A DNA stretch of 13,568 nucleotides from Flavobacteriales bacterium (GCA_013214975.1 JABSPR010000437.1:1-13568); one strand, 5' to 3'; positions 1 through 7,944 are shown, numbered from the stretch's first letter. The notes: generated from the sequence alone by a model not told the origin. A program made the numbers and translations.

Positions 1-780
1 CTATAACATTTCTTTCGCTTTTTGCCAATAATCCTCCATTTCAGTCAAAGATAGATCTGTAATTTTCTTACCTTCTTCCTTTGCCCCATTCTCTATACAT
101 TCAAATCGGCTAATAAATTTAGTATTGGTTCTTTCTAATGCAGTATCTGGATCAATATCTAGGAATCGAGCATAATTGATCAATGAAAAAAGCAAATCAC
201 CAAATTCCCCTTCTACTCTACTTTTATCGATTTTATCTACACTTAGTTCTTTCTTTAATTCTCCTAATTCTTCTTCAACTTTAGCCCATACATCTTCTTT
301 TTTCTCCCAATCGAAACCAACACCTCTAGCCTTTTCTTGAATTCTATCCGCCTTTATCAAAGCTGGTAATGATTTTGGGACGCCACTTAATACCGTTTTT
401 TTCTTCTCTCCTTCGGATTGTTTTATTTTCTCCCAATTTCGCTTTACGTCTTCTTCAGAATTAACTTTAACATCGCCATAAATATGAGGATGGCGTCGAA
501 TCAATTTTTCGCAAAGACTTGATATCACATCTTTAATATCAAACGCATTCGTTTCAGAAGCAATACGAGAATAAAAAACAATATGTAAGAGAACATCTCC
601 TAATTCCTTCTTAATCTCCTCCATGTCCTTACTTAGAATCGCATCGGATAATTCATATGTTTCTTCAATGGTTAAATGGCGAATAGAATCTATCGTTTGC
701 TTCATATCCCAAGGACATTGCTCTCGAAGCTCATCCATTATATTAAGCAACCGCTCAAATTCCTTTAATTTATTTTCCAT
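1..780 (-). CDS. mazG: MazG nucleoside triphosphate pyrophosphohydrolase
   Basis: This is a complete 259-residue MazG protein, which hydrolyses (d)NTPs to NMP plus pyrophosphate in the cytoplasm and so removes non-canonical nucleotides. Two tandem MazG domains are visible. The N-terminal one has the CPWD motif at 22-25 and the metal-binding pattern E39-E40-x2-E43 followed by E59-x2-D62. The second has E170/E171/E174 and E192-x2-D195. The link between them carries the family stretch with GVP (134-136), LPAL and VGFDW (154-158). The length matches the family's usual 260 or so. The ATG at 780 is preceded by TTAAGG. The stop codon occupies the first three bases of the window. The gene is divergent from the small cysteine protein at 842 across a 61-base gap that shows no convincing promoter. 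Family identity is certain. The in vivo substrate is not visible. Confidence 0.96.
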   Translation of the reverse strand: MENKLKEFERLLNIMDELREQCPWDMKQTIDSIRHLTIEETYELSDAILSKDMEEIKKELGDVLLHIVFYSRIASETNAFDIKDVISSLCEKLIRRHPHIYGDVKVNSEEDVKRNWEKIKQSEGEKKKTVLSGVPKSLPALIKADRIQEKARGVGFDWEKKEDVWAKVEEELGELKKELSVDKIDKSRVEGEFGDLLFSLINYARFLDIDPDTALERTNTKFISRFECIENGAKEEGKKITDLSLTEMEDYWQKAKEML

Positions 781-841
781 AACCTTAAATTAGATCCACA
801 AGTTAAGGATAAGATGTAATTCGTTTACTAATTTTAATGTT

Positions 842-1042
842 ATGGGAACAATTCTTTTAGCAATTGCACTACTAGGTCTTGGTTTTGCAGGTATTGCGAT
901 TAAAATTCTTGTAAAGAAAGATGGGAAATTTGCTGGTACATGTAGCAGTAACAATCCAATGCTACAAACAGATGATGGCTCTTGTGGTATTTGTGGCGCT
1001 ACTCGAGAAGAGAAGTGTCAGACGGGGGAGACTTCTTCCTGA
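842..1042 (+). CDS. Small one-helix, four-cysteine membrane protein, NqrM-like candidate
   Basis: This 66-residue protein has one hydrophobic helix (about 3-24), a basic Lys-Lys stop and a short soluble tail. The tail holds four cysteines: Cys34 in FAGTC, Cys48 and Cys51 in CGIC, and Cys59. The ATG at 842 is the natural start because it opens directly into the helix. Bacteroidota genomes carry similar small proteins, usually named only 'membrane or secreted protein'. The design (one helix, then Gly-Ser/Thr-Cys, then three more Cys) matches NqrM (DUF539), the Na+-NQR maturation factor of proteobacteria thought to deliver iron to the NqrD/NqrE centre; its essential residue is Cys33 in Vibrio harveyi. 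The gene lies beside apbE, as nqrM does, but on the opposite strand, and its last 44 bases overlap apbE. That it is a real gene is likely. The NqrM role is inference. Confidence 0.82.
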   Translation: MGTILLAIALLGLGFAGIAIKILVKKDGKFAGTCSSNNPMLQTDDGSCGICGATREEKCQTGETSS

Positions 1043-2066
1043 AGTTATAGGTCTCATATCTTTCCCACTCCTTATCCTCATTTTCATAAATAAAATAAGC
1101 TTCAATATTTTTCATACTGTCTAGCAACATTTTAGAAGAATCTAATCCCAACACCATAAATAATGTAGCTAAACCATCTGCATCCATACAATTATCTGCA
1201 AGAACAGAAACACTCAATAAAGAATGAGCTACTGGTTTTCCTATCCTTGGATCAATAGTATGGGAATATTTTATTCCATCAATGATTTTATACTTTCTAT
1301 AACTACCAGAAGTTGCTAATGCCATATTATTAACGTCAACTGCTACCTCATACCTATTCTCGAATACCTCTTCAACAGGACTCTCAACACCAACCACCCA
1401 TATATTACCTTTATCATTTAATCCCTTAGCCTTTATCTCGCCCCCTACATTAATTAAATAATGATCTACATGCAGAGATTCAAAATAACTACCGATTACG
1501 TCGACAGTATACCCTTGAGCAATTGAATTAAAATCCAACTTCAATTCAGGAAAATCTTTAACTATTTCACCGTCAACAACTCTAACTTTATCCATACCAA
1601 CATACCTCTTCAAATCTAAGAATGAAATAGAATCAAATGTATCTCTAGCGTGCGGTCCAAATCCCCAATAATTCACTAATGGAGCAACTGAGATATCAAA
1701 GGCTCCTTTAGACAAAAGACTTATTTCCGCAGCTCTTCTAAAAACAGATTTAAAATGAATATCGAGAAGAATGTCTTCGTTCCTATTTACTTTAGACACT
1801 AACGAAGAATCCAGATAACTGGACATAGACATATCTATTACGTGTAGGATTGAGTCTATTCCATGCTGATAGTCATAATTACCTTTATACTTTATTTTAT
1901 AGAAAGTACCTTGAGCGCTTCCCGACAGAACCAAAAAGCTAGAATCAGCCATTTGTTTATTTGAAGTACCGCAACCAAAAAGCAGAGAATAACCAAATAT
2001 TAATACAAATAACTTCAAGAAAATATTACGAATTGATAGACAGATTATATTATCCACCGAAATCAT
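999..2066 (-). CDS. apbE: FAD:protein FMN transferase ApbE
   Basis: ApbE uses FAD and Mg2+ to attach FMN through a phosphoester bond to a threonine of target proteins, here expected to be NqrB and NqrC outside the inner membrane. Diagnostic stretches are GSAQGTFYKIKY near the N-terminus, INVGGE in the middle, TSGSYRKY and SHTIDPRIGKP, and the metal-binding DADGLAT (Asp and Thr) near the C-terminus. An N-terminal lipoprotein signal ends in the lipobox LFGC. The start is uncertain. A GTG at 2105 would overlap nqrF by 56 bases; I chose the ATG at 2066 (17-base overlap, 355 residues). A TTG at 2018 would give the most typical lipoprotein signal (MKLFVLIFGYSLLFG then Cys). It is last in the nqr operon, as in many bacteria. 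Its 3' end overlaps the gene on the other strand. Confidence 0.95.
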   Translation of the reverse strand: MISVDNIICLSIRNIFLKLFVLIFGYSLLFGCGTSNKQMADSSFLVLSGSAQGTFYKIKYKGNYDYQHGIDSILHVIDMSMSSYLDSSLVSKVNRNEDILLDIHFKSVFRRAAEISLLSKGAFDISVAPLVNYWGFGPHARDTFDSISFLDLKRYVGMDKVRVVDGEIVKDFPELKLDFNSIAQGYTVDVIGSYFESLHVDHYLINVGGEIKAKGLNDKGNIWVVGVESPVEEVFENRYEVAVDVNNMALATSGSYRKYKIIDGIKYSHTIDPRIGKPVAHSLLSVSVLADNCMDADGLATLFMVLGLDSSKMLLDSMKNIEAYFIYENEDKEWERYETYNFRKKSPPSDTSLLE

Positions 2067-3366
2067 CGAATGACACGTTTTCTTCTGGAACGCCCCAGTC
2101 ATCACACATTTTAAGAACTGCTTGATTCATCATTGGAGGCCCACAGAAATAAAACTCAATATCCTCTGGTGCATCATGGAGTTCCAATTGATACTTGATA
2201 ACCGCTAGGTGAACAAAACCTAAGAAACCATCTCCTTTAGTGTCATCCATGTCCTTTTTCTCTACCCAGTTATCTTCTTCCATTGGCTCAGATAAAACTA
2301 AATAATATCTGAAATTCGGAAATTCTTTCGCTAACTCTTCAAAATGATCAACATAGAACAACTCACGTTTCGATCTACCACCGTACCAATATGTTACTTT
2401 CCTACCTGTCTTAAGAGTCTTAAATAATTCATAAAGATGTGATCTCATTGGAGCCATACCAGCACCACCACCGATATATATCATTTCAGAATCCGTTTCA
2501 TGGATAAAGAATTCACCATATGGTCCTGATATAGTAACCTTATCACCTGGCTTTCTACCAAAAATATATGAAGAAGCAATTCCAGGATTTACTTCAGCCC
2601 AACCACCAATATTAGGGTCAAACGGCGGACAAGCCACACGAACATTCAACATAATTTTTCTTCCTTCAGCTGGGTAACTAGCCATTGAGTAAGCTCTAAC
2701 AATTTCTTCATCGTCATTATTCATTGTAAGAGGCCATAATTTAAACTTATCCCACTCATACTGAAACTTATCCGGCTCACCAGGATGTTCTTTAGGATGT
2801 GCTTCAATATCCATATCAGCAAACTTAACCTCGCCTGCAGGAATTTTTATTTGAATATAACCACCAGCTTTATAATCCATATCTTCCGGGATTTCAACTA
2901 CAAATTCTTTAATAAAAGAAGCAACATTATAATTAGACACAACTGTAGCTTCCCACTCTTTGATTCCCAAAACTTCCTCAGGAACCTGAATCTCCATATC
3001 TTCCTTAATCTTAACTTGACAACCCAATCTCCAGTTATCAGCAATTTCTTTCCTCGTAAAATGAGGCTTTTCAGTCGGTAAAATATCACCACCACCACTA
3101 ATAACTTGACAACGACACTGAACGCAAGTACCACCACCACCACAAGCAGAAGGCAAAAAGATACCTTGACTTCCTAATGTAGATAAAATAGTTCCTCCGC
3201 CTTCAACTTCCATGGTTCTTTCACCATTATTGATGCTCAAATTGATCGCACCACTCGGTGACAACTTTGCTTTTGCAAATAAGATAATACTAACCAACAA
3301 CAACGTAAAGAATAGGAAAGCTCCTACTGCCGCTAATACTGTTGGTCCCATTGCTAGATAAATCAT
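2050..3366 (-). CDS. nqrF: Na+-NQR subunit F, NADH dehydrogenase with 2Fe-2S and FAD
   Basis: NqrF is the electron entry subunit of Na+-NQR: it oxidises NADH through FAD and passes electrons to a 2Fe-2S cluster. The 438 residues show an N-terminal membrane helix (about 8-31) and a plant-type ferredoxin domain with cluster ligands Cys75, Cys81, Cys84 and Cys116. A ferredoxin reductase domain follows, with the flavin motif RAYS (224-227), the nucleotide-binding GGGAGMAPMRSH (299-310) and CGPPMM (408-413). It ends in the characteristic aromatic-Gly-Gly tail. The length is slightly above the usual 408 or so, because of an insertion near 180-220, between the start of the FAD domain and RAYS. The gene starts 10 bases after nqrE, with an AAAGAGG just before the ATG. 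All cofactor ligands are present, so it should be functional. Confidence 0.97.
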   Translation of the reverse strand: MIYLAMGPTVLAAVGAFLFFTLLLVSIILFAKAKLSPSGAINLSINNGERTMEVEGGGTILSTLGSQGIFLPSACGGGGTCVQCRCQVISGGGDILPTEKPHFTRKEIADNWRLGCQVKIKEDMEIQVPEEVLGIKEWEATVVSNYNVASFIKEFVVEIPEDMDYKAGGYIQIKIPAGEVKFADMDIEAHPKEHPGEPDKFQYEWDKFKLWPLTMNNDDEEIVRAYSMASYPAEGRKIMLNVRVACPPFDPNIGGWAEVNPGIASSYIFGRKPGDKVTISGPYGEFFIHETDSEMIYIGGGAGMAPMRSHLYELFKTLKTGRKVTYWYGGRSKRELFYVDHFEELAKEFPNFRYYLVLSEPMEEDNWVEKKDMDDTKGDGFLGFVHLAVIKYQLELHDAPEDIEFYFCGPPMMNQAVLKMCDDWGVPEENVSFDDFGG

Positions 3367-3376
3367 AACCTCTTTC

Positions 3377-3991
3377 TTATCCTAATTCTATGCCCATGAA
3401 GCTCATGAACGCCATTCCCATTAGTCCAGTGATAATAAACGTAATTCCTAATCCTCTTAGCGGAGCAGGTACGTTTGAATATCTAATTTTTTCTCTAATT
3501 GCTGCAATAGCAACAATTGCCAATAACCAACCAACTCCAGAACCAAATCCAAACATAGTTGCCTCACCTATCGTAGAATATTCTCGATCTTGCATAAAAA
3601 GTGCACCACCTAATATTGAGCAGTTTACCGCAATTAATGGTAAGAAAATCCCAAGAGCACCATATAATGCCGGGGCAAATTTCTCAACTAACATTTCAAC
3701 TAACTGTACAATAGAAGCAATGATCGCTATGAACATAATAAAACTTAAGAAACTTAAATCGACCTCTGGCATCCCAGCCCAAGCCAATGCACCTTCTGCC
3801 AAAACATAATTCTCTAATAGGTAATTTACAGGTATTGTAACACACAATACAAATATTACAGCAAAGCCCAATCCTACCGCTGTATTAACTGTTTTTGAAA
3901 CAGCCAAATACGAACACATACCTAAAAAATAGGCAAAGATCATATTCTCAATGAATACGCCTTTTATAAATATGTTTACTAAATCTTGCAT
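3377..3991 (-). CDS. nqrE: Na+-NQR subunit E, membrane subunit
   Basis: NqrE is a six-helix inner membrane subunit that pairs with NqrD in inverted topology; together they hold an iron centre between them and form part of the Na+/electron pathway. The 204-residue length matches the family. The N-terminal stretch with IFIENMIFA and FLGMC is typical. The two cysteines expected to bind the centre are visible: Cys26 (LGMCS) and Cys124 (VNCSILGG). The conserved VNCSILGGALFMQDREY stretch is intact. The gene sits between nqrD (10-base gap) and nqrF (10-base gap) in a single transcript. RnfE/RnfA subunits are the nearest paralogues, but the complete A-F set and the presence of NqrA, NqrC and NqrF make this Na+-NQR. 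Confidence 0.97.
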   Translation of the reverse strand: MQDLVNIFIKGVFIENMIFAYFLGMCSYLAVSKTVNTAVGLGFAVIFVLCVTIPVNYLLENYVLAEGALAWAGMPEVDLSFLSFIMFIAIIASIVQLVEMLVEKFAPALYGALGIFLPLIAVNCSILGGALFMQDREYSTIGEATMFGFGSGVGWLLAIVAIAAIREKIRYSNVPAPLRGLGITFIITGLMGMAFMSFMGIELG

Positions 3992-4001
3992 AGTTTACTT
4001 A

Positions 4002-4676
4002 TTAATGCGTTTCAATCAATTTGGTATTCCTAGAACGTTGAGCCCAGATAATCAATCCTACCACGATCAAAGCCATTGGAGGTAAAATCATTAATCCATT
4101 TGGCTCGTAACCAAATCTTAACAACACGTCTACTCCGAATAGTTTTCCTGAACCAAATAGCTCTCTAAAGAAAGCAACCAATACTAATATTGCACCATAC
4201 GCAGCACCATTTCCGATACCATCTAAAAATGCTGGCCATGGCTTATTCGCAAGAGCAAATGCCTCCAATCTCCCCATAATTATACAGTTCGTAATAATTA
4301 AGCCTACAAATACACTTAATTGCTTACTCACATCGTATACAAATGCCTTTAAAACTTGGTCTACCAAGATTACCAAAAATGCGACAACAACTAATTGAAC
4401 GATAATTCGAATTCTATCTGGAACAATATTTCTAATTAACGATATAAGCAAATTTGAAAATGCACAAACAAATACTACAGAAATACTCATTACCACGGAT
4501 GGTTCCAGTTTAACTGTAATAGCTAAAGCTGAACAAATCCCTAGTACCTGAACAGTAACTGGATTATTATCATCCATTGGATCAGATAATAATCTTTTAT
4601 TCTTTTTAGAAAATAAAGGTTCTGACTTTTCTTTAACTGCCGGTGCCTTTACTTCTTCTGCTGCTACTTCGCTCAT
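4002..4676 (-). CDS. nqrD: Na+-NQR subunit D, membrane subunit
   Basis: NqrD is the six-helix partner of NqrE. The 224-residue product starting at the ATG at 4676 carries the two iron-centre cysteines, Cys49 (LGICSALA) and Cys131 (IITNCIIMGRLEAFA). They are 82 residues apart, close to the spacing known for Vibrio NqrD. The conserved NRIP-like loop reads IVPDRIRIIVQL. The open frame extends upstream to 4733 inside nqrC, but the internal ATG at 4676 lies 10 bases after the nqrC stop, has AAGAAG ahead of it, and gives the more sensible N-terminus. Even so, about 20 residues rich in Ala, Glu, Lys and Pro precede the usual LFSKKNKRLLSDP start of the family, forming an unusual charged cytoplasmic leader. 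The gene is in operon with nqrC and nqrE. Confidence 0.96.
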   Translation of the reverse strand: MSEVAAEEVKAPAVKEKSEPLFSKKNKRLLSDPMDDNNPVTVQVLGICSALAITVKLEPSVVMSISVVFVCAFSNLLISLIRNIVPDRIRIIVQLVVVAFLVILVDQVLKAFVYDVSKQLSVFVGLIITNCIIMGRLEAFALANKPWPAFLDGIGNGAAYGAILVLVAFFRELFGSGKLFGVDVLLRFGYEPNGLMILPPMALIVVGLIIWAQRSRNTKLIETH

Positions 4677-4686
4677 TGTACTTCTT

Positions 4687-5367
4687 TTACAATTTTTTGA
4701 AATATGGAAGGTAGTTTTTAAATGCCGTCCCAATCATGTTAGATACTCCAACACTCGTAATCGTTGCTCCTGAAAGTGCATCAACTTGATGAGCGCCAGT
4801 AGCATTACCTTTTACAACTTTAATTGGAGTATACTCCCCTCCTTCTGTTATCGTTTTGCCTATAAAGCTATCTTGAAAAGCATCAGTTGTGATTTCTGCT
4901 CCTAGCCCTGGTGTTTCAGTCTTGTGATCGAATGTTGCTCCATATACAGTATTAAGATCATCTTCTAAAGCCAAATAACCCCAAACCGGACCCCATAGCC
5001 CTTTACCCCTTACCTCTACGATATAAAAAGTCTTGCCATCAAGTTTACATATATATAATGGAAATTGCTGATCTGCTTCGTCCTTCTTAAGCTCTGCCTT
5101 TAATTTTACATTAAATGCATCCTTTCCTATCTCCTCACCTTTGTTGTTTACAACAATCTCAGTAATGTATTCCTCATACAATCCTTGCGCATCATCTCTC
5201 GAGGTTTCAACTTTAACCGCTTTAAGAATATTTTGCATTTTTTCTTTACGTACATTCTCTTTCTGAAAAGGCTTCAACCCTTCTGCAGTGATCGCAAGTA
5301 CTGTCCCCACAATAACAACCATTACTGTAGCAAAAATGAAAGTGGATTTGTTACTATTCTTGTCCAT
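4687..5367 (-). CDS. nqrC: Na+-NQR subunit C, covalent FMN carrier
   Basis: NqrC carries a covalently bound FMN in a domain outside the membrane and relays electrons within Na+-NQR. The 226 residues show one N-terminal membrane anchor (about 8-27) followed by an FMN-binding domain. The flavinylation motif D196-A-L-S-G-A-T202 is canonical, so Thr202 is the expected FMN site for ApbE. Other family landmarks are GKGLWGPVWGYLAL (121-134) and ETPGLGAEI (151-159). The product is a little shorter than the Vibrio protein (about 257 residues), as is common in Bacteroidota. It starts 5 bases after the nqrB stop and ends 10 bases before the nqrD start. All key residues are present. Confidence 0.97.
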   Translation of the reverse strand: MDKNSNKSTFIFATVMVVIVGTVLAITAEGLKPFQKENVRKEKMQNILKAVKVETSRDDAQGLYEEYITEIVVNNKGEEIGKDAFNVKLKAELKKDEADQQFPLYICKLDGKTFYIVEVRGKGLWGPVWGYLALEDDLNTVYGATFDHKTETPGLGAEITTDAFQDSFIGKTITEGGEYTPIKVVKGNATGAHQVDALSGATITSVGVSNMIGTAFKNYLPYFKKL

Positions 5368-5372
5368 ACTTT

Positions 5373-6560
5373 TTAAGCGTTAGCTCTTTTCAATCTTTTC
5401 TGAATATTTGCATTCAATACATAATGGTCAATTACTGGAGCCATTACATTCATAAATAGAATTGCTAGCATCATACCTTCTGGATATGCAGGGTTAAACA
5501 CTCTAAACATGATTGCAAAAAACCCGATAAAAAATCCATAAATATACTTTCCTGTATTGGTTTGAGTAGCCGTTACAGGATCTGTTGCCATAAATACAGC
5601 ACCAAAAGCAAAACCTCCAATCATTAACTGTGTCAATGGTGCTACCTCCATAAATGGAGTTGCTCCCCACATGTTAAATATTAATGCCATAATATAACCA
5701 CCAATACCCACAGATAGCATTGTTCTCCAACTTGCTATTCCGGTTATTAGAAGTATAGCAGCTCCTATTAAACATGCTAATGTTGATGTCTCCCCAATTG
5801 ATCCCGGTAAATAACCATAAAATAAATCCATCGTCGATAGTTCTCCACCACTTGCTCCAATGAAATTTTCACCTTTTGTAATCGCCTGAGATAAAACTGT
5901 TTCACCAGTATAACCATCAACTAATCTTTGCCCTTGATCTAAAGTTGTGTCAACCCAAACCTTATCTCCAGACATATCTGAAGGATAAGCAAAGAATAGA
6001 AACGCTCTCGCAGTAATTGCTGGATTTACGATATTCATTCCTGTACCGCCAAAAACTTCTTTTCCGATAATCACGGCAAACGCAGTTGCCACACCAACCA
6101 TCCAAAGAGGAATACCTACTGGTAAGATTAATGGGATTAACATACCTGAAACTAAAAACCCTTCATTTAATGCATGACCTCTAATAATCGCCGCAGCAAA
6201 TTCAATTCCAAGTCCTACACCATAAGAAACACCGACAATTGGCAAAACAAGTATAGCTCCGTACAACATTTTCTCTTGCATGCCATCGCCTAAAGCAATA
6301 AACTCACCAAGAGCAATGTAGTGCTGATGTCCGGCATTCCAAATCCCAAAAAGCAAACAAGGGATCATCGCCAAAACCACAGTAATCATAGTTCTTTTCA
6401 AATCAATACCATCTCTAATATGAGATCCATACTTAGTTGTGTGCCCTGGCACAAACATGAATGTTTCAAGCGCATCGTAAGCAGGAAAAAACTTTTCCAA
6501 CTTCCCACCTTTCTCAAAGTTGGGCTTTACTTTAGCTAATATGTCCAATAATGCTTTCAT
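5373..6560 (-). CDS. nqrB: Na+-NQR subunit B, flavin-bearing membrane subunit
   Basis: NqrB is the large multi-helix membrane subunit that binds riboflavin and a covalent FMN, interacts with quinone and takes part in Na+ translocation. The 395-residue product has the family signatures NEGFLVSGMLIPLILP (132-147), GKEVFGGTGMN (166-176), ARAFLFFAYP (184-193) and FMATDPVTA (323-331). The expected flavinylation threonine is Thr221. The motif around it reads D215-G-Y-T-G-E-T, with Glu220 where ApbE targets normally have Ala. The upstream nqrA stop and the nqrB start share one base (TAATG), which suggests translational coupling. A 5-base gap separates it from nqrC. Identity is certain. The consequence of the altered motif is unknown. 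Confidence 0.97.
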   Translation of the reverse strand: MKALLDILAKVKPNFEKGGKLEKFFPAYDALETFMFVPGHTTKYGSHIRDGIDLKRTMITVVLAMIPCLLFGIWNAGHQHYIALGEFIALGDGMQEKMLYGAILVLPIVGVSYGVGLGIEFAAAIIRGHALNEGFLVSGMLIPLILPVGIPLWMVGVATAFAVIIGKEVFGGTGMNIVNPAITARAFLFFAYPSDMSGDKVWVDTTLDQGQRLVDGYTGETVLSQAITKGENFIGASGGELSTMDLFYGYLPGSIGETSTLACLIGAAILLITGIASWRTMLSVGIGGYIMALIFNMWGATPFMEVAPLTQLMIGGFAFGAVFMATDPVTATQTNTGKYIYGFFIGFFAIMFRVFNPAYPEGMMLAILFMNVMAPVIDHYVLNANIQKRLKRANA

Positions 6561-7903
6561 TATCCTTCTCTAACCATTTCAATTCCTTCCCTTACAATTT
6601 TCTGAACATCAATCTTAGATGTACAAACAAACTCGCAAAGTGCAAAGTCCTCTGGAGACACTTCATATATACCAAGGTTTTCCATCAATTCAATATCTCC
6701 AACCATTATAGCCTTAACTAGTTGATTCGGATATATATCCATAGGGAAAACTTTTTCATACTGACCAGTCATAACATATGCCCGTTCTTCTCCTCTTAAG
6801 TTCGTAGTTAGTTTATACTTTTTAGATGGCATTAACCATGACAAGAAAGTTCTAGAAACACTCATTTTATCCAAGCCAAGAGACATCCATCCCATGAATT
6901 CAGGTTCATTCCCTTCTGGGATAACAGAAATTTGAGTATCATAAAACCCTAAGTAACCTTCATTCGTGATTTTAGATCCAGATAATACGTTTCCACTAAT
7001 ATATCGCTGATCGCCTTCCTCTATGTTGTTTTGAACTAACTTTTTAATATTAGCACCCACATAAGACCTCATATACTTTGCACTTTTTACTGAAGATCCA
7101 GTAATTGCAACAATTCTTGACGAATCAAATTTCCCTTCACCAAACAGTCTGCCTATTGTCAAGACATCTTGAGGAGCAACATACCAAACAATATCTCCCT
7201 TATTAATTGGATCTATGTGATGAATCTGAACACCTACATTACCTGCTGGATGCGGTCCTGTTACATTATTTACTTGCACCAATTTAGACTCAGAGAAAAC
7301 CTTTGACACTTTAACATCTGGGTTAATATTCAAATTCACCTTACCCTCTGTTAACTTAGCAAGGGCATCAAGTCCTTTTTGAAATAATACACCTTCCCCA
7401 TGTAAAACAAAATCATTATCTGGCGCTAATGGGTTTGTATCAAAACAGGAGATAAAAATCGATTTTGGTTTATCTGCCGGATTAGCCACAGTACTAAATG
7501 GCCTTTGCCTAATAAAAGGCCAAACTCCAGACTTAAGTAAATTAGAAATTATATCCTCTCTACTCATCGAAGTAGGATCCCCTTTTACAAACTCCTCGAA
7601 TTGAATCTCCCTATCCGCGATAATGCGAATTTCCTCTATTCTTCTTTTAGAGCCTCTTACAATTTCTGCAATCTCGCCACTAACTGGAGCCGTAAACGAG
7701 ATTTGATCATTATTTTTATCGTAAAACAATTGGCTTCCTGCTTTCACTTTACCACCAACTTTCACAGCTAACTTAGGTGTTAACCCTTCGAAATCCAGCG
7801 GATTAATAGCTACTGAATCAGGCATCTCGACAGAGACAAGGACCTTTTCAGCCTCGCCTTCTAACTTAATATCTACCCCTTTTAAAATCTTTATATTTAC
7901 CAT
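6560..7903 (-). CDS. nqrA: Na+-NQR subunit A
   Basis: NqrA is the peripheral cytoplasmic subunit of Na+-NQR. It carries no tightly bound cofactor in the known structures and has been linked to quinone binding. The 447-residue length fits the family. The N-terminus (IKILKGVDIKLEGEAEKV), the PVSGEIAEIVRG lipoyl-like turn (74-85), the TGPHPAGNVGVQIHHIDP stretch and the C-terminal LCEFVCTSK are typical. It is the first gene of nqrABCDEF-apbE, so transcription of the whole operon probably begins upstream in the 7904-8092 divergent region, where a TACATTTG box lies 34 bases before the ATG. The ATG at 7903 is the only sensible start. The stop overlaps the nqrB start by one base. Confidence 0.97.
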   Translation of the reverse strand: MVNIKILKGVDIKLEGEAEKVLVSVEMPDSVAINPLDFEGLTPKLAVKVGGKVKAGSQLFYDKNNDQISFTAPVSGEIAEIVRGSKRRIEEIRIIADREIQFEEFVKGDPTSMSREDIISNLLKSGVWPFIRQRPFSTVANPADKPKSIFISCFDTNPLAPDNDFVLHGEGVLFQKGLDALAKLTEGKVNLNINPDVKVSKVFSESKLVQVNNVTGPHPAGNVGVQIHHIDPINKGDIVWYVAPQDVLTIGRLFGEGKFDSSRIVAITGSSVKSAKYMRSYVGANIKKLVQNNIEEGDQRYISGNVLSGSKITNEGYLGFYDTQISVIPEGNEPEFMGWMSLGLDKMSVSRTFLSWLMPSKKYKLTTNLRGEERAYVMTGQYEKVFPMDIYPNQLVKAIMVGDIELMENLGIYEVSPEDFALCEFVCTSKIDVQKIVREGIEMVREG

Positions 7904-7936
7904 CGATAGTTTTTACCCTATTCTTAAATACTAACC

Positions 7937-7944
7937 CAAATGTA
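7937..7944 (-). promoter_or_regulatory. Candidate -7 box for the nqr operon
   Basis: Read on the minus strand this is TACATTTG, an exact match to the Bacteroidota -7 consensus TAnnTTTG. It lies 34 bases upstream of the nqrA ATG, leaving a short leader. I do not find a clear TTTG-type -33 element 18-21 bases further upstream. It directly abuts a second box of the same type on the plus strand. Such octamers occur by chance in AT-rich DNA, so this is a plausible site, not a proven one. Confidence 0.4.

Noticed and set aside
829..836. TAATTTTA as a -7 box for the small cysteine protein gene.
   Set aside because: It lacks the final G and would place the transcription start at or after the ATG. 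No -33 element is visible.
3390..3809. Long plus-strand open frame opposite nqrE.
   Set aside because: It mirrors the nqrE reading frame, has a Pro/Asn/Ile-rich composition typical of antisense frames, and shows no start signal or family motif.
4677..4733. Extension of nqrD to the upstream start inside nqrC.
   Set aside because: The extra 19 residues lie in the nqrC coding region and resemble no NqrD N-terminus. The ATG at 4676 is correctly placed after the nqrC stop.
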